DNA of 7,269 nt from Aurantimonas sp036252795 (GCA_036252795.1 DASYHY010000130.1:1-7269); one strand, 5' to 3'. Shown: positions 1 through 5,672, counted from the stretch's first letter. Notes: generated by a model from the letters alone, not told the origin. Program-made: numbers and translations.

Positions 1-1
1 C

Positions 2-412
2 GAGCCGCGCCGCACCATGTTCGACTGGCTGTCGCACGATCCGGCCGCGGTCGACGCCTATATCGCCGACCCGCTCTGCGGCTTCTCGCCCAGCGTCTCG
101 ATGATGGAGGACGTGCTGTCGCTGATGTTCCAGGGCGGCTCCGAGGCCGGCCTGTCGATGCTGCCGGCCGACTTGCCGATCCACCTTCTGGCCGGCACCG
201 GCGACCCTGCCACCGACAACGGTGAGGCCGTGGGCGAACTCGCGGGCCGGCTGCGGCTGGCCGGCAGCCGCGACGTCACGGTCGAGATCGTCGAGGGCGC
301 TCGCCACGAGACGCTGCACGAGATCGAGCCCTATCGCGCAACCGCCGTCGCGAGTCTGCTTGGCTGGCTGGACGCGAAGCTGCCGGGCCGGCCTGCCTCG
401 GGAACGAGGTAG
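2..412 (+). CDS. Alpha/beta hydrolase, C-terminal part (5' end outside window)
   Basis: This is the last 136 residues of an alpha/beta hydrolase, probably of the serine aminopeptidase S33 / monoacylglycerol-lipase-like (lysophospholipase) group. The frame is open to the window edge (E-P-R-R-T before the first Met at 17), so that Met is internal and the nucleophile elbow is not in view. Visible signatures are FDWLSHDP...Y-ADPLCGF in the cap/lid-proximal part (about residues 7-28), a strand followed by GTGDPATDNG with the likely acid Asp68, and EGARHETLHE with the likely catalytic His102. These are the usual order and spacing of the acid and histidine of the triad. The substrate cannot be told; small esters or lysolipids are typical. 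It ends at TAG 410-412, 75 bases before the MgtC-like gene on the same strand. A possible stress promoter for that gene overlaps its last codons. Confidence 0.85.
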   Translation, partial: EPRRTMFDWLSHDPAAVDAYIADPLCGFSPSVSMMEDVLSLMFQGGSEAGLSMLPADLPIHLLAGTGDPATDNGEAVGELAGRLRLAGSRDVTVEIVEGARHETLHEIEPYRATAVASLLGWLDAKLPGRPASGTR

Positions 413-426
413 CTTTCAGCCCTGTT
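401..426 (+). promoter_or_regulatory. Possible EcfG (RpoE2-type) promoter upstream of mgtC-like gene
   Basis: GGAAC at 401-405 is followed after 17 bases by TGTT at 423-426. The alphaproteobacterial general-stress sigma factor EcfG prefers GGAAC-N16/17-CGTT, so this matches except for the first base of the -10 element. A start near 433 would give a leader of about 55 bases before the ATG at 488. The -35 element lies inside the last codons of the hydrolase gene, which makes this the weakest of the three EcfG-like sites in the window. Confidence 0.35.
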
Positions 427-487
427 GTGATCCGGCAGCATCGGGAGCACGTTGTGCGTCTTCGAACCGGAAAGTGCGGGAGGAGAG

Positions 488-931
488 ATGAACGATCTGA
501 TCGACCCGGGGCTCTACATGACCGCGCTTGGGCAGGCTTTGCGGCTGTTGGCCGCCGCGCTGCTGACCAGCGCCATCGGCTACGAGCGCGAGCACAGCGA
601 CCATTCCGCCGGGCTGCGCACGCACATGCTGGTCGGCGTCGGCGCCTGCGTCTTCACGCTGCTGATGATCCAGCTGGTCCACCGCTTCGACGGCGACGAC
701 ATCCGCTCCGATCCGATCCGCATCGTCGAAGCGATCACCGCCGGCGTCGCCTTTCTCGCTGCCGGCGCCATCATCCAGGCCCGCGGCAGGGTGAAGGGAT
801 TGACCACCGGCGCCTCGCTCTGGCTTGCCGGCGCTGTCGGCCTCTCCTGCGGGCTCGGCGAGTACGTGCTGGCGCTGATCGCGGTGGCGATGACGCTGAT
901 CATCCTGCGTCTGGTGAAGTTGCTGGAGTGA
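488..931 (+). CDS. MgtC/SapB-family inner-membrane protein (short form)
   Basis: This is a 147-residue hydrophobic protein with the MgtC/SapB transmembrane domain. The family hallmark is clear: R-L-L-A-A-A-L-L near residues 19-26, then I-G-Y-E-R-E (30-35) and S-A-G-L-R-T-H-M-L-V-G (40-50). Next come G-V-A-F-L-A-A-G-A-I-I (86-96) and V-K-G-L-T-T-G-A-S-L-W-L-A (102-114). About five membrane segments are predicted (roughly 13-31, 47-65, 82-98, 107-123, 126-143). It ends just after the last helix and lacks the C-terminal ACT-like cytosolic domain of classical MgtC (about 230 residues). MgtC is known for inhibiting F-type ATP synthase and supporting growth in low Mg2+ and inside macrophages; whether this short form does so is not known. 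The start is the ATG preceded by GGGAGGAGAG. An upstream TTG at 452 in frame has no such site. The 3' end overlaps the convergent minus-strand gene by 32 bases. Confidence 0.85.
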   Translation: MNDLIDPGLYMTALGQALRLLAAALLTSAIGYEREHSDHSAGLRTHMLVGVGACVFTLLMIQLVHRFDGDDIRSDPIRIVEAITAGVAFLAAGAIIQARGRVKGLTTGASLWLAGAVGLSCGLGEYVLALIAVAMTLIILRLVKLLE

Positions 932-1832
932 CGGCGGCGGTCCCCTCGCCCGGAAGGATCGCGGGCGCCGGTGGCCCGATGAACAACGCCTCGTCCGGCT
1001 CTGCCTGCACCATCCTGTAGGTGGCGAGATCCTCCTCGGTCAGGACGTAAAGCTCCGCCGGCGGGGTCTGCATCGCTTTGATCCAGACGGCCGGGTCCAC
1101 CCCCATCTCGACGAGCAGTTCCTGGCACTGCGCGATCGTGGCCTGAATGTCGGAGATCGAACGGTCGAGGTCGCGCCCCCCCGTCATGCCGGGAATGTCG
1201 ACCGCGTAGACCTGGTGCACCCCGACCCAGGCGCCGCTGCCGGCTTCTCGCGTCACGCCCCCGGCCAGCACCAGGGGACAGGCCGAGGCGCAGTAGCCGT
1301 CCGCGGGCACGGACGTCGATAGTCGCAGCCGCCGGATCTCGCGCGCCATCTCGATGGCGTCGTCCACCGAGCCGCCGGGCGAATGCAGATGCAGGGTCGA
1401 CCCGGCACGGATGCCGTGCTCGTCGAGGAACGCCGTCAGCCGGGCGCCGGTGCCGACCTCGATCCGGCCGACCGCCGAGACCGCGCCGCCCGGCGCGGTG
1501 ACGAAGCGCATCGGCTCGGCCATCGCGTCGCCCCCGACCGGGCCGTCGTAGCCGGGCACGGCGGGCTCGCCCCGGTCGGGCGCGACCGGGATGGTACGCG
1601 GCAGGTAGGGCCGGACCTGGTCGCCCGGCTCCGGCCGCTTCAGGGGCAGCGGCTCCGTCCGCATCGTCCGCTCCACGTCGCGGGATGCCGCCGACAGCGC
1701 CCGATAGTCGGTGAAGACGATCGCCGCCGAGACGGCCAGAAGCGACACGAACACGCCCCGCAGCACCGCCCCCTCCGGCACCTTGTCGATGAGGCGTTCG
1801 AGCCGCCCCGGCGGGGTTTCAGATCCGATCAT
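900..1832 (-). CDS. Membrane-anchored periplasmic ClpP/crotonase-fold protein (COG3904-like)
   Basis: This 310-residue protein has an N-terminal membrane anchor (about residues 22-41), a Pro-rich linker (60-100) and a soluble domain that should face the periplasm. The soluble domain shows the ClpP/crotonase-fold signature used by SppA-like and COG3904 'predicted periplasmic protein' families. These are HSPGGSVDDAIEMAREIR (150-167), then a candidate nucleophile Ser183 within YCASACPLVLAGG (180-192), then GVHQVY (204-209) with a candidate base His206. The Ser-His distance of 23 residues is close to that in ClpP (Ser97-His122). Two cysteines (181, 185) flank the serine, as is usual for COG3904 members, and could form a disulfide in the periplasm. 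The helix LTEEDLATY (264-272) fits the end of the fold. Proteolysis is inferred, not shown. The start is the ATG at 1832, 15 bases after the stop of the membrane-protein gene, so the two are probably co-transcribed. The 3' end overlaps the convergent MgtC-like gene. Confidence 0.8.
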   Translation of the reverse strand: MIGSETPPGRLERLIDKVPEGAVLRGVFVSLLAVSAAIVFTDYRALSAASRDVERTMRTEPLPLKRPEPGDQVRPYLPRTIPVAPDRGEPAVPGYDGPVGGDAMAEPMRFVTAPGGAVSAVGRIEVGTGARLTAFLDEHGIRAGSTLHLHSPGGSVDDAIEMAREIRRLRLSTSVPADGYCASACPLVLAGGVTREAGSGAWVGVHQVYAVDIPGMTGGRDLDRSISDIQATIAQCQELLVEMGVDPAVWIKAMQTPPAELYVLTEEDLATYRMVQAEPDEALFIGPPAPAILPGEGTAAVTPATSPDAG

Positions 1833-1847
1833 CGCACCGGTCCGCCG

Positions 1848-3143
1848 CTATCGGACCCTGGTCTTGGGAAACGGCGTCGGTTCGCCGGGGTCGTTGCGCT
1901 GGACGATGTCGTCGCCCTCGGCCACGGCCGGTACCGGATCGCCGCCCTCCCAGGCATCCGCCGCGCGCAGCCGCTTCTGGATCCGCAGCGCCCGCAGCAG
2001 CTCCGCCGCGCTCATGTCGGCGGCCTCCGGCTCGTCCTCCTCCTCGCGCCGGATCACGTCCTGGACGATGCACAGGATGAAGATCAGCACGGCCGGCAGG
2101 AGGTCGATCGAGATCGCGCCCGCCCAGGACGGCATGAAGTCGCGTGCATAGCGGATCACCGCTTCGGGCGCCGACAGCGGCGTGAAGCGCAGCGGCTCGA
2201 CCACCGGCCGGGCGAGGATCTCATCGGCCGCGCCCGCGAGCGCGGCGCTCTGCCCCTGCACCGCCGCCTCGACGCGACCGACGACCTCGCTCTGCCGGCT
2301 GCGAAGATCCGCGTCGGCGCCGTCGGCGATCGGCGCGATGAAAGTCCGCCCGAGATCCTCCGCGGCACGGCGCACCGCCGGCGCCACGGATGTCTGCTGC
2401 AGCGAGGTGATCAGGCCGGAAAGCGCGACCGCCTGCTCCGCATAGGCGTTCGAGCGCTCCGCGATCGGCCCCTGCGAGGAGACCAGCTGCCGCATGGCGC
2501 CGAGCCGGTCGCCGCCCTCGCCGAACAGCGTCGAGACCTCGGCGCGCGACGCGGCGATCTCGCTCTGCAGGCCGTTGAGCTGGTTCGACATCTGGCGCAG
2601 ATACTGCACGACCGTGCCGGAGCCCGCGGTGCCGGTCAGCGCCCCCGACTGCGCCTCCTGGTCGGAGAGCCGCGCGAAGCGCTGCGAGGCGAGCTGGATG
2701 TCCGGCAACAGGCTCTGCGCCGCCAGCGCGTTCTCGTGCGCCTCGTTCAGCTTCTGCTGGTATTCCTCGGTGGTGACCGCCAGATGCTGCTCAATCGCCG
2801 CCGAGCCGGCCAGCGCCGCCGCGTTCAGCCACGACGACATGGCGATGATCATCGCCGAACCGATGGCCATGGCGAGATAGAGCATTCCCCTGCTGCCCGA
2901 CTGGCGCACATGCGGCATGAAGCGCAGCAGGTAGGACCAGAAGGCGTAGATCGCGACCGAGACGGCGGAGGAATAGATCACCGCGCCGAGAAACACCGTG
3001 GTCGCGGTGCCGTTCAGAAGCTCGCGGACGCCGAGATAGGTGTAGACGCCGCTGGCCAGCGCGAGCACCGCCAGCGTGATCCTCGTGGTGACGTCGAGCC
3101 GGGTCTGCTGGCCGCGCAGCGTGTAGGAATGGGATGCGCCCAC
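1848..3143 (-). CDS. Four-helix membrane protein with large extracytoplasmic helical domain, family not recognised
   Basis: I do not recognise a named family. Read from GTG 3143 the protein has 431 residues. Membrane segments are at about 22-39, 48-74, 87-113 and 341-362. Between helices 3 and 4 lies a polar, alanine/glutamine-rich stretch of about 225 residues (114-338). It looks almost entirely helical and partly coiled-coil (for example TTEEYQQKLNEAHENALAA, 124-142). With the N terminus inside, this domain would be periplasmic and the acidic C-terminal tail (364-431, EEEDEPEAAD...) cytosolic. The GTG start is chosen because AGAGGA lies about 8 bases upstream and the Met/Val leads directly into the first helix. 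An in-frame ATG at 3200 would add 19 residues but has no ribosome site, and a CtrA box ends 2 bases upstream of it. The frame stays open to 3515, but that extension is Arg/Pro-rich and overlaps regulatory sequence. The next gene starts 15 bases after the stop, suggesting the two proteins work together at the inner membrane. Confidence 0.75.
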   Translation of the reverse strand: MGASHSYTLRGQQTRLDVTTRITLAVLALASGVYTYLGVRELLNGTATTVFLGAVIYSSAVSVAIYAFWSYLLRFMPHVRQSGSRGMLYLAMAIGSAMIIAMSSWLNAAALAGSAAIEQHLAVTTEEYQQKLNEAHENALAAQSLLPDIQLASQRFARLSDQEAQSGALTGTAGSGTVVQYLRQMSNQLNGLQSEIAASRAEVSTLFGEGGDRLGAMRQLVSSQGPIAERSNAYAEQAVALSGLITSLQQTSVAPAVRRAAEDLGRTFIAPIADGADADLRSRQSEVVGRVEAAVQGQSAALAGAADEILARPVVEPLRFTPLSAPEAVIRYARDFMPSWAGAISIDLLPAVLIFILCIVQDVIRREEEDEPEAADMSAAELLRALRIQKRLRAADAWEGGDPVPAVAEGDDIVQRNDPGEPTPFPKTRVR

Positions 3144-3201
3144 GGGCCTGTCCTCTCTGCCAATCGACGTCGCCGGGACCGGCTCCCATCGCGAGGTCAT
3201 C

Positions 3202-3217
3202 GTTAATGGCAGATTAA
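3202..3217 (-). promoter_or_regulatory. CtrA box (TTAA-N7-TTAAC)
   Basis: Reading the minus strand from 3217 down to 3202 gives TTAATCTGCCATTAAC, a perfect match to the full consensus TTAA-N7-TTAAC of the alphaproteobacterial cell-cycle response regulator CtrA. It lies about 59 bases upstream of the GTG start of the membrane-protein gene and is oriented toward it. AT-only tetramers are rare in this GC-rich window, so a perfect spaced pair is unlikely by chance. CtrA binding could activate or repress, depending on where the promoter lies. The site also argues against translation starting at ATG 3200, because it would then cover the ribosome-binding region. Confidence 0.65.
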
Positions 3218-3299
3218 GGCGTTCGGGCGACTGGGGTAAGGCGGCGGCGGCCGGAAAAGCGCCCCGGGCCGGGCTTTGCCCGCGGAGGGTTAACGGGGC

Positions 3300-3355
3300 C
3301 GGATTTGGGTCCCAGCGACGGTGGGAGGGCAGCCTGTAGCCGGGTCGCAAATCCG
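3300..3355. repeat. Spaced 8-base inverted repeat, function unknown
   Basis: CGGATTTG (3300-3307) and CAAATCCG (3348-3355) are exact inverted copies about 40 bases apart, in the otherwise featureless stretch between the CtrA box and the EcfG-like promoter. The AT-rich core stands out in this GC-rich DNA. It could be a protein-binding pair or the base of an RNA stem, but nothing else in the sequence supports either reading. The rest of 3218-3368 shows no gene. Confidence 0.25.
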
Positions 3356-3368
3356 CGGGTCTCTTGCC

Positions 3369-3394
3369 GGAACACGCTGACCAAGACCTGCGTT
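3369..3394 (+). promoter_or_regulatory. EcfG (RpoE2-type) general-stress promoter upstream of candidate small RNA
   Basis: GGAAC at 3369-3373, a 17-base spacer, then CGTT at 3391-3394: an exact match to the consensus GGAAC-N16/17-CGTT of the alphaproteobacterial general-stress sigma factor. A transcript would begin near 3401. No protein gene follows on this strand; a terminator does, at 3554-3585. The element is extended to GTTCC (3392-3396), so the site is an inverted repeat. The minus strand also reads GGAAC-N17-TGTT (3396 to 3371), a weaker match pointing toward the membrane-protein gene. Confidence 0.6.
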
Positions 3395-3401
3395 CCTCGC
3401 A

Positions 3402-3585
3402 TGGCTGACATGTCTCGGCGCGGGTAGCTTCGCATTCGCGAAGAGATATGTTGCAAAGCAGTCGACCGCGGACGGCACCTCCTCCCGCCGTTTCGCACCG
3501 ACTGTTTCCTCCCAAGGGGTTTGTTTTCCTCCCGAAAACCCCCTTTTTAATTCAAGCCGGGTTCGCAAGGGCCCGGCTTTTTTTT
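3402..3585 (+). ncRNA. Candidate trans-acting small RNA with anti-Shine-Dalgarno loops (alpha-r14 / 'cuckoo'-like)
   Basis: A stretch with no protein gene on this strand runs from an EcfG-type promoter to a strong intrinsic terminator and carries three C-rich anti-Shine-Dalgarno motifs. Hairpin 1 is ACGGC (3472-3476) pairing with GCCGT (3487-3491), with CCTCCTCCC (3478-3486) wholly in the loop. Two G-U pairs can extend the stem. A second motif, TTTCCTCCC (3505-3513), lies in the linker. Hairpin 2 is GGGGTTT (3516-3522) pairing with AAACCCC (3536-3542), with TTTTCCTCCCGA in the loop. An alternative fold, GTTTT with AAAAC, also leaves CCTCCC looped out. A small stem CTTCGC/GCGAAG (3428-3443) sits near the 5' end. 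The third hairpin is the terminator. Loops exposing CCUCCUCCC before a terminator are the hallmark of alphaproteobacterial alpha-r14 and CcsR/'cuckoo' RNAs, which are thought to mask ribosome-binding sites of target mRNAs. The 3' end is firm. The 5' end is inferred from the promoter; a shorter RNA starting near 3455-3470 is possible. Confidence 0.65.
3554..3585 (+). terminator. Strong plus-strand Rho-independent terminator
   Basis: AAGCCGGG (3554-3561) pairs perfectly with CCCGGCTT (3572-3579) around a 10-base loop, followed by a run of eight T (3578-3585). The T run is only on the plus strand. Both flanking protein genes read leftward, so this terminator has no protein gene to serve and points to a plus-strand RNA ending here. 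Confidence 0.85.
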
Positions 3586-3605
3586 GGCTTGTGCCCGGAC
3601 GGCGG

Positions 3606-3633
3606 AAAATCGGCGGGCGCGGCGCCCGCCGAT
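3606..3633 (-). terminator. Intrinsic terminator of the aspartate aminotransferase gene
   Basis: On the minus strand, 8 bases after the stop codon, ATCGGCGGGCG (3633-3623) pairs with CGCCCGCCGAT (3619-3609) around a 3-base loop, an 11-bp perfect stem, followed by TTTT. It is oriented to end aminotransferase transcripts before they reach the small-RNA region. Confidence 0.75.
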
Positions 3634-3640
3634 CCTTGGA

Positions 3641-4846
3641 TCAGCTGTCGAGGCTGGCACAGAAACGCTGGATGCGCGAGCAGGCCTCTTCCAGCAGCGC
3701 CTCGGAGGTCGCGTAGGAGATGCGGAAGTTCGGGCCGAGGCCGAAGGCGGAGCCGTGGACGACCGCGACGCCCTCCGCTTCCAGCAGCGCGCCGACGAAA
3801 TCCTCGTCGGTCTCGATCGTCCTGCCGTCCTTGGTCTTCTTGCCGATCAGGCCGCGGCAGGACGGATAGACGTAGAACGCCCCCTCCGGCGACGGGCACT
3901 CGATGCCGCGCGCCTGGTTGAGCATCGACACGACGAGGTCGCGGCGGCCCTCGAAGGTCTTGCGGTTGGTGGCGATGAAGTCCTGCGGTCCGTTCAGTGC
4001 TTCCACGGCCGCCCACTGCGCGATCGAGCAGGCGCCCGAGGTCTGCTGGCCCTGGATCATGTCCATCGCCTTGATCAGCGCCACCGGCCCGGCGGCGTAG
4101 CCGATCCGCCAGCCGGTCATCGCGTAGGCCTTGGAGACGCCGTTCATCGTCAGCGTCCGCTCATAGAGCCCCGGCTCCACCTCGGCCGGCGTGGTGAAGG
4201 TGAAGTCGCCGTAGACGAGGTGCTCGTACATGTCGTCGGTCAGCACCCAGACATGCGGGTGGCGCATCAGGACGTCCGTCAGCGCCTTCAGCTCGGCGCG
4301 CGAATAGGCGGCGCCCGACGGGTTCGACGGCGAGTTGAACAGGAACCACTTGGTCTTCGGCGTGATCGCCGCGTCCAGCGCCTCCGGCGTCAGCTTGAAG
4401 CCGGTTTCGATGGTCGTCTCGACGAAGACCGGCGTGCCGCCGCAGATCGCCACCATCTCCGGATAGCTCACCCAGTACGGCGCCGGGATCACCACCTCGT
4501 CGCCGGGGTTCAGCGTCGCCATGAAGGCGTTGAACAGGATCTGCTTGCCGCCGGTGCCGACGATCGTCTGCTCCGGCCGGTAGTCGAGTTTGTTCTCGCG
4601 CTTGAACTTCGCGGCGACAGCCTGGCGCAGCTCCGGAATGCCCGAGACCGGCGTGTACTTCGTCTCGCCGCGCCGGATCGCGTCGATCGCGGCTTCCTTG
4701 ATGTTGTCGGGCGTGTCGAAGTCCGGCTCGCCGGCGCCGAGCCCGATGACGTCGCGGCCGGACGCTTTGAGCTCGCGCGCCTTCTGGGTGACGGCGATGG
4801 TCGCGGACGGCTTGACGCGATCCAGGGCTGCGGCAAGAAATGCCAT
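3641..4846 (-). CDS. aspC: Aspartate aminotransferase, class I PLP-dependent (subgroup Ib)
   Basis: This is a complete 401-residue fold-type I aminotransferase of the alphaproteobacterial/Thermus Ib group. It transfers the amino group between aspartate and 2-oxoglutarate in the cytosol, and some relatives also accept prephenate. Visible landmarks are GLGAGEPDFDTP (35-46), KYTPVSGIPELR (63-74), GTGGKQ (97-102), and PYWVSYPE (123-130). The cofactor-pocket residues follow: Asn175 in NPSNPSG-type sequence (SPSNPSG, 172-178), Asp204 and Tyr207 in TDDMYE, and the PLP-binding Lys239 in GVSKAYAMTGWRIGY (236-250). Arg375 in NFRISYA binds the substrate alpha-carboxylate. All key residues are present, and the length is normal for the family (about 400). 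GGAG lies about 12 bases upstream of the ATG. The gene is divergent from the glutathione transferase gene and appears to be a single transcription unit ending at its own terminator. Confidence 0.93.
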   Translation of the reverse strand: MAFLAAALDRVKPSATIAVTQKARELKASGRDVIGLGAGEPDFDTPDNIKEAAIDAIRRGETKYTPVSGIPELRQAVAAKFKRENKLDYRPEQTIVGTGGKQILFNAFMATLNPGDEVVIPAPYWVSYPEMVAICGGTPVFVETTIETGFKLTPEALDAAITPKTKWFLFNSPSNPSGAAYSRAELKALTDVLMRHPHVWVLTDDMYEHLVYGDFTFTTPAEVEPGLYERTLTMNGVSKAYAMTGWRIGYAAGPVALIKAMDMIQGQQTSGACSIAQWAAVEALNGPQDFIATNRKTFEGRRDLVVSMLNQARGIECPSPEGAFYVYPSCRGLIGKKTKDGRTIETDEDFVGALLEAEGVAVVHGSAFGLGPNFRISYATSEALLEEACSRIQRFCASLDS

Positions 4847-5046
4847 GGGTCTGAAACTCCGGTTATGCTTGGGGTGCCCAGGGGTGCCAAAAAGGCGCGC
4901 GGACCCTAGGCGCAGATGCGCCGCGGTGCAAGGCGGACGCTGCGCGCGCCGGCATCGTTGAGCGTGATCGCGGTCGTCAGCAGAATGAATTGGCGCGCCG
5001 GGCCGGGTTCGCCGATGGTCGGCATCGGAAAACGCCGGAGGGCCGC

Positions 5047-5664
5047 ATGATCACCATTTTCGGCATGGCCGATTCCGGCAATTGCTATAAGCCGCGGCTC
5101 CTGATGGCGCTGCTCGGCCGCCCCTTCCGTCACGTCGAGGTCAGCTGGCTCGACGGCGGCACGGCTTCGCCGGAATTCCAGCGGAAGTCGCCGATCGGCA
5201 AGGTGCCGCTGATCGAGACGCCGGACGGCCGCGTCCTGCCGGAATCGAATGCCATCCTGTTCTATCTCGGCGAAGGCACGCGCTTCATCCCGGAAGACCG
5301 ATTCGAGCGGGCGCGGATGCTGGCCTGGATGTTCTTCGAGCAGTACAGCCACGAGCCGAACGTCGCGGTCCGTCGCTCGCTGCTGCGCTATCCGGAGATG
5401 GCCGAAATGGCGACGCCGGAGCGGCTCGCCGCGACGCTGGAAGGCGGCCGCAAGGCCTTAGCGGTGATGGAGGAGCGGTTGGCGGCGCACGACTGGCTGG
5501 TGGACTCCGGCCCGAGCCTCGCCGACATCGCACTCTACGCCTACACCCATGTCGCCGGCGAAGGCGGGTTCGACCTGTCGGCGACGCCGGGCATCGGCGC
5601 CTGGCTGGCGCGCATCGAGGCGCTCGACTCATACCGGCCGCGCGACTGGCTGCCCGACGCCTGA
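5047..5664 (+). CDS. Glutathione S-transferase family protein
   Basis: This 205-residue cytosolic protein has the two-domain glutathione transferase layout. The N-terminal thioredoxin-like domain (1-77) begins MITIFGMADSGNCYKPRLLMALLG, shown here only as a landmark: Ser10 or Cys13 lies where the catalytic Ser/Cys of this superfamily sits. The glutathione-binding elements follow: K-V-P-L-I-E (52-57) with the cis-proline Pro54, and L-P-E-S-N-A-I (65-71), whose Glu67-Ser68 bind the gamma-glutamyl part. The C-terminal helical domain (about 85-205) contains the fold-stabilising N-capping box P-S-L-A-D-I-A-L-Y (156-164). Likely roles are conjugation of electrophiles or reduction of peroxides or disulfides; the substrate is unknown. 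The start is the ATG with GGAGGG about 6 bases upstream. An upstream in-frame start at 4990 would add 19 residues before the conserved beta strand and is not favoured. The 200-base gap to the divergent aminotransferase gene must hold both promoters; I recognise no clear element in it. Confidence 0.88.
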   Translation: MITIFGMADSGNCYKPRLLMALLGRPFRHVEVSWLDGGTASPEFQRKSPIGKVPLIETPDGRVLPESNAILFYLGEGTRFIPEDRFERARMLAWMFFEQYSHEPNVAVRRSLLRYPEMAEMATPERLAATLEGGRKALAVMEERLAAHDWLVDSGPSLADIALYAYTHVAGEGGFDLSATPGIGAWLARIEALDSYRPRDWLPDA

Positions 5665-5672
5665 GGTCATCC

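Noticed and set aside
452..487. TTG start for the MgtC-like gene 12 codons upstream
   Set aside because: The ATG at 488 has a strong GGGAGGAGAG site and leads straight into the first conserved helix.
1383..3206. A 607-codon open frame on the plus strand opposite the membrane-protein pair
   Set aside because: It is rich in Arg, His and Asp with no recognisable motif or hydrophobic segments, and it mirrors the GC-rich third positions of the real minus-strand genes. It is a shadow frame.
3447..3452. TATGTT as a -10 box for a shorter small RNA
   Set aside because: No acceptable -35 hexamer is present at 16-18 bases upstream, so it is kept only as an alternative for the 5' end.
3144..3515. N-terminal extension of the membrane protein to ATG 3200 or to 3515
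   Set aside because: No ribosome site precedes ATG 3200, the CtrA box lies right against it, and the longer extension has no protein-like features. GTG 3143 has a good ribosome site.
4862..4890. Sigma-70-like promoter (TTGGCA-N17-CATAAC, minus strand) or sigma-54-like element for the aminotransferase gene
   Set aside because: The implied transcription start would fall downstream of the GGAG ribosome site, and the sigma-54 GG to GC spacing is off by one. The neighbouring 10-base direct repeat GGGGTGCC (4871, 4881) looks like coincidence.
3584..4909. A 441-codon plus-strand open frame opposite the aminotransferase
   Set aside because: It is Arg-rich low-complexity protein lying antisense to an unmistakable aspartate aminotransferase. 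It is a shadow frame.
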